A DNA stretch of 64,000 nt, taken from Termitomyces sp. T153 (taxonomy: Eukaryota > Basidiomycota > Agaricomycetes > Agaricales > Lyophyllaceae). Made by a program: the position numbers and the translations under genes. Positions 50,798-63,600 of the stretch are shown here, in pieces (position 1 is the first letter of the stretch; every line of letters starts with the position of its first letter). The notes under the pieces were generated by a model that was not told the origin of the DNA, did no database searches, and saw nothing but the letters and a program-made list of their open reading frames with translations. The stretch is taken from the NCBI GenBank assembly GCA_018296165.2, contig JACKQL020000017.1, forward strand, positions 620,001-684,000, written 5' to 3'.

Positions 50798-51787
50798 CTC
50801 AGGCTGCACTGGTTTTCTGTCCATAATTCTGACAAGTGTTGCCCCTGCCACATGGCCTCTTACCAGACCCCTGGATTGTTTCCTGTATTCTGGGCCTACT
50901 GCTCATTGTAGGCCTCTCATCTTTGGACCACAAGTACTTTCAACCAAGGGCTATCTTTTGGTCTTATTGGTAGGTGGTCACATGCTGGGAGTCTGGAGAT
51001 CGAGGCCATTTACAATGGATTTCCACTTTTTGATCAGACTCTGGATCTGGTTGTTGTTGGGTGTTTTTTCCAGAAGCTCTGGAGTAAATTTTCTGAACAC
51101 TGGCATTGGGGATCCTTAGACTTGTTCTCTTTGGATCTCCCTCTGCCAGGTGGGTAGCTAGAACTCTAGAACTTCTTGTAGATACTGAATAGACTTTGGA
51201 TCTCCCTCTGCCAGTTGTGTGATTGAGCCACAGCCTCTAGAAGTCACCCTTACAACAAGAGGGAATCGTGCCTGAAATTGTATCATTAAATATGATGCAA
51301 AGATCAAATGCAAAAAGAGTTGGGGTTGAATGATATACCAAGGCATTCAGATTTCCTTTTGACATTGTCTGGAACAGCATAGACAGGTATTAGCACATTG
51401 CTGAAGAGTAGGCCACCAACCATGTGAAGGATTTGGAAGCCATGTGAGCTAACAAGACTCTAATATATTGAACCTCTCTAGTAACTACAAGTTTTGAGTT
51501 ATGATGCTTCTGACAAGGCTTCAGTGAATGTACAAAGCTGCTCAACATTGATATTGTACTCAGCATGCTGTGTCACATAAAAAGATATTTGATGACAAGT
51601 TACACAAGTCAGTAATAGTTCATGAAAAATGTATGACTAGAAATGAATCAAATCTGAAACAGTGATAGAAACTTGTGAGCAAGCCATCTTCAGTGCACAA
51701 TATTCTGCATCTGGCCTTACAAAGTGAGAGAACTTGCTACCATGAGAATTAATCCTAATGATGCAAATTCAATGATGTATATGATGA
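50798..51787. other. Spacer between two solo LTRs
   Basis: About 1 kb with no recognisable gene. The phrase tttggatctccctctgccag occurs twice, near 51132 and 51193, a small local duplication. The last five bases, gatga, belong to the target duplication of the next LTR. Confidence 0.5.
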
Positions 51788-52988
51788 TGTCATGACCCAT
51801 CCCCTGAACCCCCGCACATCACCCATCAACCCCCCGAACCCCCAAAAAACCCCCGACGCTCCGCTGAACTTCCGCCCATGCCCCGCGCCTATTTCGGCTA
51901 ACTCCGACGCCTCCCTGGCTAACTCCGACAGCCCCCTGGCCAACTTTGGTGCCTTCCCCGCAGCCACTGACACTTACCCTGGATCTCCCGAACCCCGAGA
52001 ACCACCCCCGCTGTTCCCGATCTTTGCCTCCCATCATCAACTAAACACCCTGGTTCCTCCGACCTATTCCGGAGTATCATGACAACCTTGGGGCGACCCA
52101 CGTTCCCCAATGATCCCATCAACGTATCAGCGCGGCCCAATTCTCAATTGCAACCGACACCCGCCCACTCCGTCAAGCTCTGCCAAGCCCTGCCGCCGCA
52201 GCCGACATACCCCGAAGTTCTCCGGTAGTCAGTATATAAGCCATCGAGTAGCTCTTCGTACTCTAGTCTTGATATTGCTTAACATTACCTATGGTCTGAT
52301 TGTTTCCTTTTCGTGTTTCGTGTTTTGTTCTCTTTACTCTCAGTCTCCCAGTCTTATCTCAGTCTCCCAATCTTATCTCAGTCTCCCGGTCTTATCTCAG
52401 TCTCCCGATCTTATCTCAGTCTCCCGGTCTTATCTCAGTCTCCCGGTCCTGTCCTGTCTCCATTTCGCTATTATTCTTGTTGTCGTCTCGTATCTCCACT
52501 TGAATCTACTCTTGTTCCATATCATCTCGTCTGACGCTGTCTCGGTGACTCTGTCCGACCGTTGTGCCCAAGTCTTCATCAACCTTAACGACCCCACGAA
52601 CTCCACGATTACAATTACGAACCCCGACACTCCTTTACCAGGCCCGAACCTCACTCTCCACTCAGTCCCAGACTCCATCAACTCCAAATGATCTCCCATC
52701 AAACCCCGGCTCCATCCCCATTGATCACACAGCCGCCTACTCCTTTGCTTCTGTGAATCTCCCATACAGTCTTCTGCCCAAACCCCGCCAAGACCATCTC
52801 GTTTCCTCGCAATCCGACTTCTCCGGACCTCCCCGGATCCGTCCGGATCACATCCCACCAACTATCCGCACAAGCCATCAGTGCCCGGAATGTCTTCGAG
52901 TGTTTGGTTACCAGTGCAAGGGGATCATGCCCGCCTAGTAAGGACTCGCCCAGTGCAGCTGAGCCCCCGGGGTCAGCGGAACCTGACA
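51788..52988 (+). mobile_element. Solo LTR, Ty3/Gypsy-type, plus orientation
   Basis: 1201 bp, beginning tgtcatgaccc and ending ggaacctgaca. Perfect 5-bp target duplication gatga at 51783-51787 and 52989-52993. It is of the same family as the minus-strand solo LTR about 1 kb upstream. It contains a run of a repeated 15-bp phrase, cagtctcccggtctt (about 52340-52450). The frames through it are LTR sequence, not genes. Confidence 0.93.
52340..52450 (+). repeat. 15-bp direct repeats inside the solo LTR
   Basis: The phrase cagtctcccRRtcttatct is repeated about seven times in a row, with G/A variation at the two marked positions. Confidence 0.85.
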
Positions 52989-54735
52989 GATGAGAGGTGA
53001 GTGGCAAGCTTGCTTATCACAATGGAGGGAGGGATAATCAGAGTCCTACCTTGTAGAGCAGTGCCATCTCAAAAAAGAACAAAAGAATGAGTATAATGTA
53101 GACACTACTCTGTAAGGCACAAATTTTTAGATTTTGAGGATGGTGAGAGAGCAAACTGTATACTCACCTGTATGGTGATTGATGGTGGTGGAAAGAGTGC
53201 AGAAGATGCCTGCAAATCACTGGTACTGCACTGAAAACACCCACAAGTCCACAAGAAAGTGTAAAAAGGTATAATGAAGAATACATGCATGTGTGCTTGT
53301 TGTAAAGAGCTTACCCTCGAACCCACATTCTTACTGAAGAACCATACAACAACAACCAATCACAAATATAGAAATCGATGACCATCATTGGGATATCCCC
53401 AAACTTTGATTCAAATGCTTTGATCACTTCAGCAGGCAAAGTAGCAGTCCATTTTTTCTTCTTTTTATCTTTTTGCAGAGTGAATGATGTATTCAAAGTC
53501 CTGATTAGCCTGGGTGCGTTGTCCTCCAGTTCCACTCAATCTTTGGCCTGGATGAATCTTTCACAACTTACAATTTCAAAGCCAAGCCAGAATTTCCGAG
53601 TGATCGGCCTGAGTGGGTGATTTAGGCCTATATCTGTCCAATATGCAATCTGCTGGTGGATAGAGGTACAGGAATCAGGAATATGACATGATAAAATTAT
53701 ACTGCTTATTCTCATGAGCATCCTGAGATGAGAGATGCCTTGCTCTGTCAACCCAAATTTGGAAAGAAAAAAACACCATACAGTACAAATTAACATCTGT
53801 GGAAAAGAATGATGATGTAGCACCAAGTTCAAATGAGCCAGATACGAAGTGAGCAAGTAAGCCCATGGAGACAAATTAGTTCAACACGAGGTTGAAGAAC
53901 ACAGGCTCAACCTCATCAGATTGTAATGTAACAACAAGCCTACTCCAGTACCACACCCACCCCTTTCTCATTATTATTTATGACTGCAACTTGCAGACAA
54001 GGATGCTATAATATGACTACCAAGCTCTAGTTCACAAGCAAAGCTAAAGGTCTAATTCAACTGAAGACTCGAGTCAAAATGTGTTGGACCACATCATCAT
54101 CATTTCTAGGAGGTGTTCCATCCATAATCCATAATCCATAATCTAGCGGATGATAGCTCTATGCCATTACCTGAATCAGACAGGATGCAATGCCTGGTAT
54201 CCAGTGTATGGATGATTCCTCTCACACTCAGTTTGATTACTATCATAATAACCCATTTCATGATGGTCTATACCCAGCTCAGGTTCCATATCCATCAAGA
54301 AGACTCAACATCGAAGGATCGAAAAGCGATGTTGCTTGCTACGAATACTTGCTTGGCATGGCTGCTACCTACAAGCCATGAATATTTAGATATTTATCTC
54401 TGTAGTTAAATCGTTCTGGGCACCTCTAGCCCTCAGCCCTCCCTTAAATTCGATTTCGGTTTTCTTTTTTTTTTTTAAGGAGTCAGTAGTCACACTGAAG
54501 CTAAAAGGTTGGATGTGATGTGTATTGTGTATTGTGTATTGTGTCGTAGGACTAAAACGAGGCGAGGCGTTGTGACTTTTCAGTTTACACCTCGAGATTT
54601 CGACCACCAACACCATACAATTGCGAATTCAATGTTCAACCGCGCAATGCTCTACTCACTCTACTCTACTCACCACGCCCAAACCTACAAATCCAACAAC
54701 ACCCGCCCAAAAGTCGCTATTCCCCAAACCGACAC
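52989..54735. other. Region with decayed coding-like fragments
   Basis: A minus-strand frame at 53311-53535 contains KKKKKWTATLPAEVIKAFE and joins loosely to one at 53536-53874; I do not recognise the family. A plus-strand frame ending at 54381 (HTQFDYYHNNPFHDGLYP) is also isolated. A gtattgtgtattgtgtattg microrepeat lies near 54520. 54410-54735 is the 3' flank of the next gene. Confidence 0.4.
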
Positions 54736-56531
54736 CTACCCAGTCCCAAGCTGCGCCAACAGCTTCCGTGCAATAACCACGTCCACGTCCACGTCCGTAT
54801 ACTCATCTACTCCTCTTATCGCATCCGTATCCGTATCCGTATCCGCATCCCTAGCCCTATCCACCCCCACCCCCGTCCTCTGCGACTCCGCCCGGGGCGG
54901 TGGTGGTGTGCATGGACGTGTAGGAGATGCAGAGGATGCAGAAGGGCATGATGGGGAGGCGGTGGTGGTGGTACCATCAACACCGAAGCGGACCCTCTGT
55001 GTCGCATCACTAGACGGCACGACGCCCCAACTCTGACTCGGGAGCGCAAGACGGCCCCATGTGCTCATCTGCGTTCGCGCTCGCGTCTTGGGGTGCATAC
55101 ACGCGTCGTATGACGAACTGCGGGGTCTTCCGCTCAGAGGGGAGCGTGCTGCTGCTGATGATGATGATATTGATCCGTGAGGTGCACGATCCTCAGCACC
55201 GACACCGACACCCGCGACCCACCGGCTATACGCGCTCGGCCCAGCCGACGCAAACGGATCCCTGAGATCCATGAAATCGCCCTCTTCGGACATGTGCAGC
55301 ACCACGTCTTGGGTGGGCAGAGGAGCTGGAGCGGGTGCGGGAGTGGGAGCGGGGGAATGCGTGTGCCAGGACCATGCGCGTTTGCATATGATGCGTGCGG
55401 GGGGCGGGGTGATGAGGACTGGGCTGCGTGCGGATGGGCCGGGGGACATGCGTGTGCCGGGGGGGAGGCGGAGGGGGATGGGGATGGGTGGGGATGGGTC
55501 GGATGGGCGGGGACGGGGACGGGGGGGGGGGGGGGGGGGGGGGGGACGCAGGTGATGCTTGATGTGGTGGGAGAGGGCGGCTCGGGCGTGGGAGACCGGC
55601 TGTGTTGGAGTTTGGAGCGTGAGGCGGGCGGGGAGAGGATGTGTATGTTTGGTCGACGCGGGATGGTTGGGGTTCGCATTGGAGTCGTGGAGGTTTCAGT
55701 GTGGGCTTGGACGTGGAGTGCGAGAGAACGGGAGTGGTTGTAGTATGCGAGAAAGACAAAGAGAAGAGTGAGGACCGTGAATGCAGTGTCCAGGATGCGG
55801 AAGATGTATGTGGAGGATAGGTGCGTGTGCGTCGAGGAGAGGGAGACGAGGGAGACGACGAGCGAGGATGCCCGGCCGGGTGTACGCAGGGCGGGGGGGA
55901 TGCAAAATGCTGTGGCGAGCGTGTATGTGAGTTGCGCAGCGAGGAGGAGGAGCAGCGTGGTGGTGTGTGGCGCAGTGGGTGGGCACGTGGGTTGTGAGAG
56001 GGAAGTGCGCCGCAGGGGTCCCAAGAGAGTGAGTTTGGAGGAAGAACGAAGGAATGCGGGCGGGGGTTTCTCGATCGGCGTACAAGCAAAGGAAGTGTGT
56101 GACGACGCAGGCGAAGGCGGCACGGGTACGAGTGCGAGTGGCAAAGCGCGTCTGCGGCGGCGAAGAAAGAGATAGACAGTCATGGGCAGCGTAGTCAGGA
56201 TGAAGACGAGAAACAAGACGGGCGTGATGTGCGAGAGGCGCGGTGCGAACGAAACAAGTGTGGCTGCGCGAAAACAGTCAAGGCATGCTCGGATGAAGAG
56301 CAGATACATACCGCAAGCAAGGAGGAGAGCAGGGATCATCAGCATCGCCAGGCGCATGCCAGCCAGCACCTGCAGATGCATCACGGACCCCCCCAGCGTC
56401 GCGACGAGCAGAATGTGCACAACAGCCTGCGCCTGCGGGCTGGGGACGAGACCAAAGGCGCCCGCCAGCAGCGCAAGCAGAGCGAGAACAGGAACGGGCG
56501 TGTACATGGGCAGGCGGCGGACGGGGACCAT
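54736..56531 (-). CDS. Multi-pass membrane protein of unknown family, frame broken at a G25 run
   Basis: On the minus strand the frame opens at 56531 (MVPVRRLPMYTPV). Several hydrophobic segments follow: VLALLALLAGAFGLVP, VVHILLVATLGGSV, AMLMIPALLLAC, ITPVLFLVFILTTLPM, TTTLLLLLAAQLTYTLA and a final ILDTAFTVLTLLFVFLAYY, which suggests a seven-helix type topology with a long cytoplasmic tail. A 48-bp intron at 56264-56311 (gtatgt donor, ttgac branch site, gcgcag acceptor) is likely although it keeps frame. The tail is Ser/Pro-rich and meets a run of 25 C (plus-strand G, 55521-55545). After that run the frame that looks coding is a different one, ending at 54736 through DVVLHMSEEGDFMDLRDPF. I could not identify the family; a receptor-like role is only a guess. 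Confidence 0.65.
55521..55545. repeat. G25 homopolymer inside a coding region
   Basis: 25 consecutive G on the plus strand, coding for proline on the minus strand. The coding-looking frames before and after it do not match, so its length is off by one or two bases relative to an intact gene. Confidence 0.95.
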
Positions 56532-57589
56532 GCAGTGTCCCGGTTTTCTCGAGTCGGCCTGCGCAGTTATGAGCGAGGCACAGCTGCTTCGTCCGAGGAC
56601 TTGGCTATCCGATCCGGCGAAGTGGAAGCACAGTGATTTCCACAGCAACAGGCACCATTCAACTCCTGTCCAACGTCGACGACTCCAAAGCTGACAGCAC
56701 AGCACCGCTGCGTCAGTATTCCACCCGCCGCCGGCTACGTATCGACAAAGGACACGCATAAAACTCGGTTTCTCAATTTCCAAATCATTTTCAGAGCGAG
56801 CTGTACGTCGTACGTCACGGTGCAAATGTAATGTAATCCAAGTCTAGTGAACGGCAAGAAGAGAAGATGCGAAGGGTAAGCTTAAGTAAGGGGCAAGGCG
56901 AGAGAAGGTGCGAGTCTGGGATCAGAAGAAGCCATCACGACGCGCTGACACTGACACCCGTGCCTGCAGCACATACACACTTGAATTTGTTGCCCGACGA
57001 CAGGAGAGAGGTTGGGGGTTCTGTACTGTCTTTTCTTCGAGCCCAGCTTTGCCTAATCGTATCCCCGCGGGCCTCGGCCTCCCGCCCTTTGTATCTTTAT
57101 CTCGCACACAACTCCACCACGCCATGCACGTCGACCGAATAACCACCTTCCTACTTGACTTGCTGACTGACATCGACAGACAGCGCGGATGGACGAACGT
57201 ACTACCGGCGGGAGTCGGTGGTGTCACTTTGTTCTACATATATGGCGTGCCCAGTGCAGACCCACGCCAAAACCGAGTCCAGAAAAGCCAAGCATGGATA
57301 GGAGGATCAATAGGGCGAGGAGTGTAAGAGTTGAATTACAATTACGATTACGAAGGCGGGGGAGCGTAAGTTATTCTGCGTAGTCGTTCGTTCATTGGAA
57401 TGTAAGGACTTGGGATCGGCGCGGGCTTGGTGTTCGGGGAGAAAACAATCTTATCTACGCTTATCGAATATGATTATACTTCCCATACTCCAAACTCGCG
57501 TTGTATTATGATTATAATTCATATATAGACGAACGTCGAGTGGCTTGGCCTTGGCCTGGTAATAGAAGAGGTAGGTACCCACGACGACT
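56532..57589. other. Promoter side of the membrane-protein gene and spacer
   Basis: The first few hundred bases hold the likely leader and promoter of the minus-strand gene. A plus-strand frame at 56908-57327 has no family features. I see no other gene. Confidence 0.45.
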
Positions 57590-60500
57590 GCTGCCCATGC
57601 CCACTTTTCGACTTTCGACTTTCCGCCCGGAAGCTTAGTACTACTGCCAACCTTCCAACTGGACTGGCCGCGTACCCCTAAGCCAATTCTCATACCCCAC
57701 CCAGTTTCCTCTGCCGACTGAGGCTCCCGCCGTATAAACGTTGTTTACATCGCGCACTGTCTGTCACTCGACTCGACTCGATAGACATGGGCGTGGCAGA
57801 TGTATCACTATACTCACTATAGTTTATGGATATCTAACTACGCTAACTAGTAAGTAGCTGTTCAGAGCTAGACCTAGTAGCATCCACAATCCCATGTGGA
57901 GAACGCTGCGCCCATGTCGCGCAATCATCATGATCAGCTCGGCGTTCTTGGTGTGTCTACTAATACTAGGTTCATGCCGAGCAGATTAGAGGGATGAGAC
58001 CTAAGACCTAGGTCGAGCATAATGGACTGGAAGATCTAAGATAGAATGAACGAACAGAGTGGGATGGCATCGTGGAGAAAGCCGCGTCTACCAAAAGGTT
58101 ACGCACCGGAGAATTCCAATTCCGAGGTACGGATGCCGGGGTTCAAAGGCAATGAATTTTGTATTTCGAGAGTTGAGAAAGCTGAACGACTCAGCCATGG
58201 TATTCTGAGTAATCTCCAAAGAATTTTTCTCCAATCAACTTTATCTTTATCTTTATCTTTATCTTTATCTTTATCTTTACAGTGTACGTATACTGAACAT
58301 ACCAAAAGGCTCATAATCAATCAATCAAAGAAACATGTCAGGACCATCCAGATTTTTTTTATCTATCTACAGTTTGCTTACCACTGACTTTTATGAAACT
58401 GATACTGATTAGCCTAATGAATTTGATGAAACAAGCACACATCGTCCAGAACTCCAATTATCATGGGGGAAAACTTGTGTCATCTGCGACATTGCGTGCG
58501 GCGGTTGTACTCAGGACAAAGGGGATGACCTGACACTACCATCGAGCAACAAGCAACAAGAATATAGTGTGGAAAGGAATTAGACCTAGATTATAATGGA
58601 GACTAAAAAATCCAAAATAACATAAGATAAATAAATGAACAGAGTGGTGTAGCATCGAAACCCCCGTGTCGAAAGCCGCGTCCACCCATGACAATGTTGC
58701 AGAATCATCGGCTTGGCGTCTAAGTATCCCATCCAATCTTGCTTAGACTTGGTGTGTCTACTAATACTAGTTCATGCGAAGTAGACCGTGTCATGACTTA
58801 TGCTGCCCATTTTTCGACATTTCCGTCGATTTTCCGCCTGGGAAGTTTGGTACTACTTCGGACTTCCAACTGGCCGCGTACACCTAAGATGATCTCATAT
58901 CCCACCTGGCAGATTCCGCCGACTTGGGCTCCCGCCGTATGAACGTTGCCACATCACGCACTGTCTGTCACTCGTCAAGTCACTCGATAGGCATGGGCGT
59001 GGCATCTGTATCACTATACTCACTCTCGGTATAGTTTATTGATATCTACATACGCTAACTGATAAGTACTTAGTAGCTGTCCAGAGGACCTAGACCTAGT
59101 AGCATCACAATCCCATGTGGAGAACGCTGCGCCCATGTCGCGCAATCATCATGATCAGCTCGGCGTGCTTGGTGTGTCTACTGATACTAGGTTCATGCCA
59201 CGCAGACTGAAGGAATTAGACCTAAGACCTAGGTCGAGCATAATGGACTAAAAGATCCAGAATAAAGTGAACGAAACAGAGTGGGATGGCATCGTGGAGA
59301 AAGCCGCGTCTACCAAAAGGTTACGCACCGGAGAATTCCAATTCCGAGGTACGGATGCCGGGGTTCAAAGCAATGAATTTTGTATTTCGAGAATTGAGAA
59401 CGCTGGAAATATACGTAGATGCTGTTTTCTAGCCATCTATACTTGATGAGAGAAACAATGGAGGAGCAGGAGCGGTCTTGACAAAGGCTCACAATCAATC
59501 AATCAAAGAAACATGTCAGAACCATTCAATCAGATTTTTTTTACTTACCACTGACTTTTATGAAACTGGAAATGAAACTGATCAGCCTAATGAATTTGAT
59601 CAATTTGATGAAACAAGCACATAGTTTTGTGACTCATCTGGTGATTCAGAGTGTAAAAAAATGCAGGTCTAGAAGTAGTGGGCATTCAAGGAGGCATCAC
59701 TAGTCCATATATACATATCTTTATTGTGGGGGGTGGGGGTTAGTAGTGTGCCCATGATTTTTGTTTTTTGCATGCCTCTTGCCCATGACCATGTTGTGCA
59801 ATCATTGGCTTGGTGTCTAAGTATCCCATTCAATTTGTGTTCTTAGTCATGAGATTTGAAGGGAGGAGCAGAGTAGGGAATGGAAGGTTGATTCGGAGAG
59901 ATGAGTGGATATGCCATGATGGGCTGTGAAAGAGGTCACTGGCGCTTGTCAGAGGGTCTGGAACTCCAAACATCATGGAAAACTTGAAAGCCTCGTCCAA
60001 AAGGTACGTACGCGCCGGAGAACTCCGAGGTACGATGTAGCCTAGGGGGAGGGTTCAAGGCACCCACAAAATAAAAATCAATGAAGTTTGTATTTCTGAG
60101 AGTTGAGATGAGAGAACAATGGAGGAGCAATCTTGACCAAATCTCGACTCAGTCATTGTATTTTCAGTAATTTCCATAGAATTTTTCTCGAATCAACTTT
60201 ATCTTTATACTGAACATCCAAAAAATGTCATAATCAATCGATCAAAGGAACATGTCAGAACAATTCAATCAGATTTTTTTTATCTATCTACATTTACTTA
60301 TCACCGACGGGGGTTGGTAGTGTGTCCATGATTTTTTTTTTGCATACCTCTTGCCCATGACCATGTTGTGCAATCATTGGCTTGGTGTCCAAGCACGAGA
60401 TTTGAGGGGAGGAGCAGGGTACGGGAACGGAAGGTTGATTCGGAGAGATGAGTGGATATTGGTACTGGCGCTTGTTAGAGGAAGGAATGACACTAGTCGT

Positions 60501-60660
60501 CTGGAACTCGGATCATCATGGAAAACTTCTGTCATTGTGTCATTCGGGACATTGCGTTGTTGGTACTCAGGACAAGGGATGACTGACAACTATCATAGAG
60601 CAACAAGAATATAGTGTAGATTACACTGGGCAGCTTATAAGTTCTAGTGTGGAGCATAAG
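57590..60660. repeat. Mosaic of duplicated non-coding segments
   Basis: Segment 57590-58190 is repeated at about 58800-59400 (offset close to 1.21 kb) with high identity over blocks such as gtggagaacgctgcgcccat and ggttacgcaccggagaattc. A third, shorter and more diverged copy of the end of this segment lies at 59990-60130. A second family, 59725-59990, is repeated at 60305-60530 (cttgcccatgaccatgttgt, gattcggagagatgagtgg). No frame through the region is conserved between copies, so it is non-coding. It abuts the truncated end of the Gypsy element. Confidence 0.85.
58238..58278 (+). repeat. Microsatellite (ctttat)n
   Basis: About six tandem copies of ctttat within the duplicated region. A shorter version, ctttatcttta, sits at the equivalent place near 60199. 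Confidence 0.9.
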
Positions 60661-63600
60661 CTAAGCAGGGAGTAGTTGTACCCTTCGCCATATCGTCAGA
60701 ATTTGTGATGAGAAGCCACAGCATGGATGGCAGCTGAAACTTGCGATAGGATTAGATACGCAGTTGACGTGTGAAAGGCCTCGATCTTCAATAGGGGTCG
60801 GCATGGTATCAATGTGGATTGTTTGGAAGATAGAGGGTGTATAGGTCACTGTGGGAGCTCTGTTTACAACTGTCTTCTGACATATCTGACAGTTGTGACA
60901 AGTCCCAACATACCACTGTACATCTCCATCAATTCCTGGCCACCAAAATTGTTCTTGTATTAACATTTTGGTTGCATAAGTCCCTGTATGCCCTAATGCA
61001 TCATGGGCTGATTTAAGCATGAACATTTGCCTATCAATGTTGACTACTAGCTTATGCCTAGCCTCATGATTGCGCTTGTATAGTCTCCCCTTTTGATCAA
61101 AGAAGAACTGTCTTGCAAACCTTTTGAACTTGTCTGGGTACCAACCCTGCAAACCCTCGGGTTCCTTGCTTGGGTCTTGTAGCCAGCTTTGTACAATTGG
61201 TAGCAAGTCATCCCATTGTTCACTCTCACCACTCTTTCTATGTTCTAAGTAGGCTTGTAAGTCTGCTTCCTGGTCTTCCTCAGTGCCTTCTGTGGGTAAC
61301 AGAGGCTGAGAGAGAGATAGTACTGCAACAGGATCTATTCTAGATGTCTGCTGCTGACTTAGAACTGCCTTCCTAAGTTCCACCTCTTGAGACCTCACTC
61401 TATCAAGTTCTTGTCTAAAGTCTGATACTTTAGTGGCTACTGCATGTAGATAGCCACCTCTAGTGTCAATTTGATCTGCAAACTCTTCAAGTGCTAAGGG
61501 TTCCTAATCTTCCTAGCCTGGTTCATTGTTGGTTTTAGCTGGATATTCAAAGTGCATAGTCTTTGGGTTGTCCACCAACTCTGGATTAACAGGTGGGTAC
61601 TCCTCATCTCCTGGCTGCTTGAGCCTCCTAGACAGGCTATCAACACTAAAGGTTTTTCCTGGCACATGCCTCAAAGTAGAATGATAGAGTAGTACATCCT
61701 CAATCCATCTCATGATGGTGGCATTAGGTCCTACTCCAGGATTGCTTAGCATTCCCTTCAAATACTTGGCATCTGTCTCCACTACAAGCTTCCTACAACC
61801 AACTAGCCAATACTTATTAGCTTGCAAGGCTCTCATCAAACCATTCAAGGTGATGGATCCTAGCTTAGCACAAGTGCATTGCTTAGGATTGTCTGGAGCT
61901 TCCTGGAATATTCCAAAGCCCGCTTCCATCCAAGAAGTATCAGCTGATAAGACCACTGCCCCTTCTGACTCATAGTCAAGTGGTTTTAGAGGTGCACTTT
62001 CAGCTAGCAACTTCTTCAACTGAGCCATTGCTGACTGCTGTTCCTCACCCCAAACAAATAGTGTGTGGTTTTGAGTCATTTTGTTAATGGGTGCAGCCAC
62101 TTTAGCATAGTCTTTAATGAACATCCTAAAGGTACCACAAGTACCTAGGAAAGCTCTGACAGCTGACTTGTCCTGGCAATCACCCCACCCCATAACAATG
62201 GCCAACTGCTTGGTCTCAGGTTTCTGTCCTTCATAGGAACACCTGTGTCCAACCACTACTATCTCATCTGCACAAACTACTGACTTTTTCCCAGAGAAAG
62301 TTCCTCCAGCATATTTGATTCTTTGTAACACTCTGTTTACATTCTGCAGATGTTCCTATACAAATCTCCCAATGCCTGGATTTTCTGGGATAAACTCATA
62401 GCCTCCATCTGGCAATTCATACCTGTGAGGTGGACCTCTGATTGGCACATCATCAATATATGGCCAAGTTACATGAGGTATCTCATCTTTCAAGATGAAG
62501 GTAATGTCATCATGAAAGATTGGTACTGAATTTGTTCAGCCCATTGGCAGGGTTACCAACCTTAACAGCACCAAAGGGTGTCTGAAAGGTGGTATAGTCC
62601 CTAGACCTAACATCCAACACTCTCTCATCATATCCCACATACAAGTCAAAGATTCCTCCACAAGCTCTGCCAGCAAAATGACTAGCCAACTCTTCAGTTG
62701 CTGGTGGAAACCCAGAGTGTGCTATGGTCACTTTGTTTAAAGGTTCCAAGCTGTGAACTATCCTCAAACTCTCACCATCCTTCTTCAATACTGTGAACCA
62801 CTGGGACTGGTATGAAGAGTTGGATGGCTCATACACTCCTGCCTCAATTTTCTGCTTTATCATCTGGCAGATTTTATCTCTGAGTCCAGGAGCAATGGGA
62901 ATGTTCTTCAATACCCAGGGGGTGTGAGGAATTACTGGCATTACTACAGGAGGGAAGAATTCCTCCTTGAGCCTACCTCTTTGAGAATCATCCCATGCAA
63001 AAGCCTCATTCTACAGTATCATTAGATGATGTACTGCCTTCATCTCCTCTGGCCACAAGAAACCATCACCATGTGCTTGGTCAATGATCTCCTTGCACTC
63101 AGCAGTGTACCTCCCTGTGGATTTGAAATCAGGTGGGTTCAGGTCCAACTTTGGCATGTCTGCTAGTGGATATCCAGTGATACACCTTTCAATTCTAAAC
63201 TCCTCAGGAGAGGTTCCTAGTACAGGTTTCACCTTTCTAGCAACAGGTTTGTATTTCTTAGAAAATACTTGTGCAGTTTCCCCCACACCTGCTTCTAACT
63301 CTAGGCTTTCCTGTTGTACTAAGATCTCCTCCAACATTTCTGGTATCTGACACAGCTGCCCATTTAGATAGGCTGCTAATGTCTTCTTATCTCTTTGTCC
63401 CACATCTCCTTCTGCAGCAAAGGCCTGCAGATACACATCTCTCAACTCCTGGTTCTTGAATTCACTATGATTTATAGTGTATCCAGTCACCATTACTTCA
63501 CCATTCTCCTTCTCTCCAATCATCACTGCCACCTCTCCCTGGTTGCTAAGATAGTCTCTACTTGCCCCCTCTGATTGACAATGGGGTTCAAGGATCTCAA

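Noticed and set aside
52110..52691. 193-residue plus-strand frame with repeated SQSPxLISV phrases
   Set aside because: It lies inside the solo LTR at 51788-52988; the repeats are the 15-bp LTR direct repeats.
55134..55520. Continuation of the membrane-protein frame beyond the G25 run
   Set aside because: Past the run this frame becomes compositionally odd, while another frame carries a more normal protein sequence to a stop at 54736.
56908..57327. 139-residue plus-strand frame
   Set aside because: No family motif, no consistent splice signals, and it overlaps the promoter side of the minus-strand gene.
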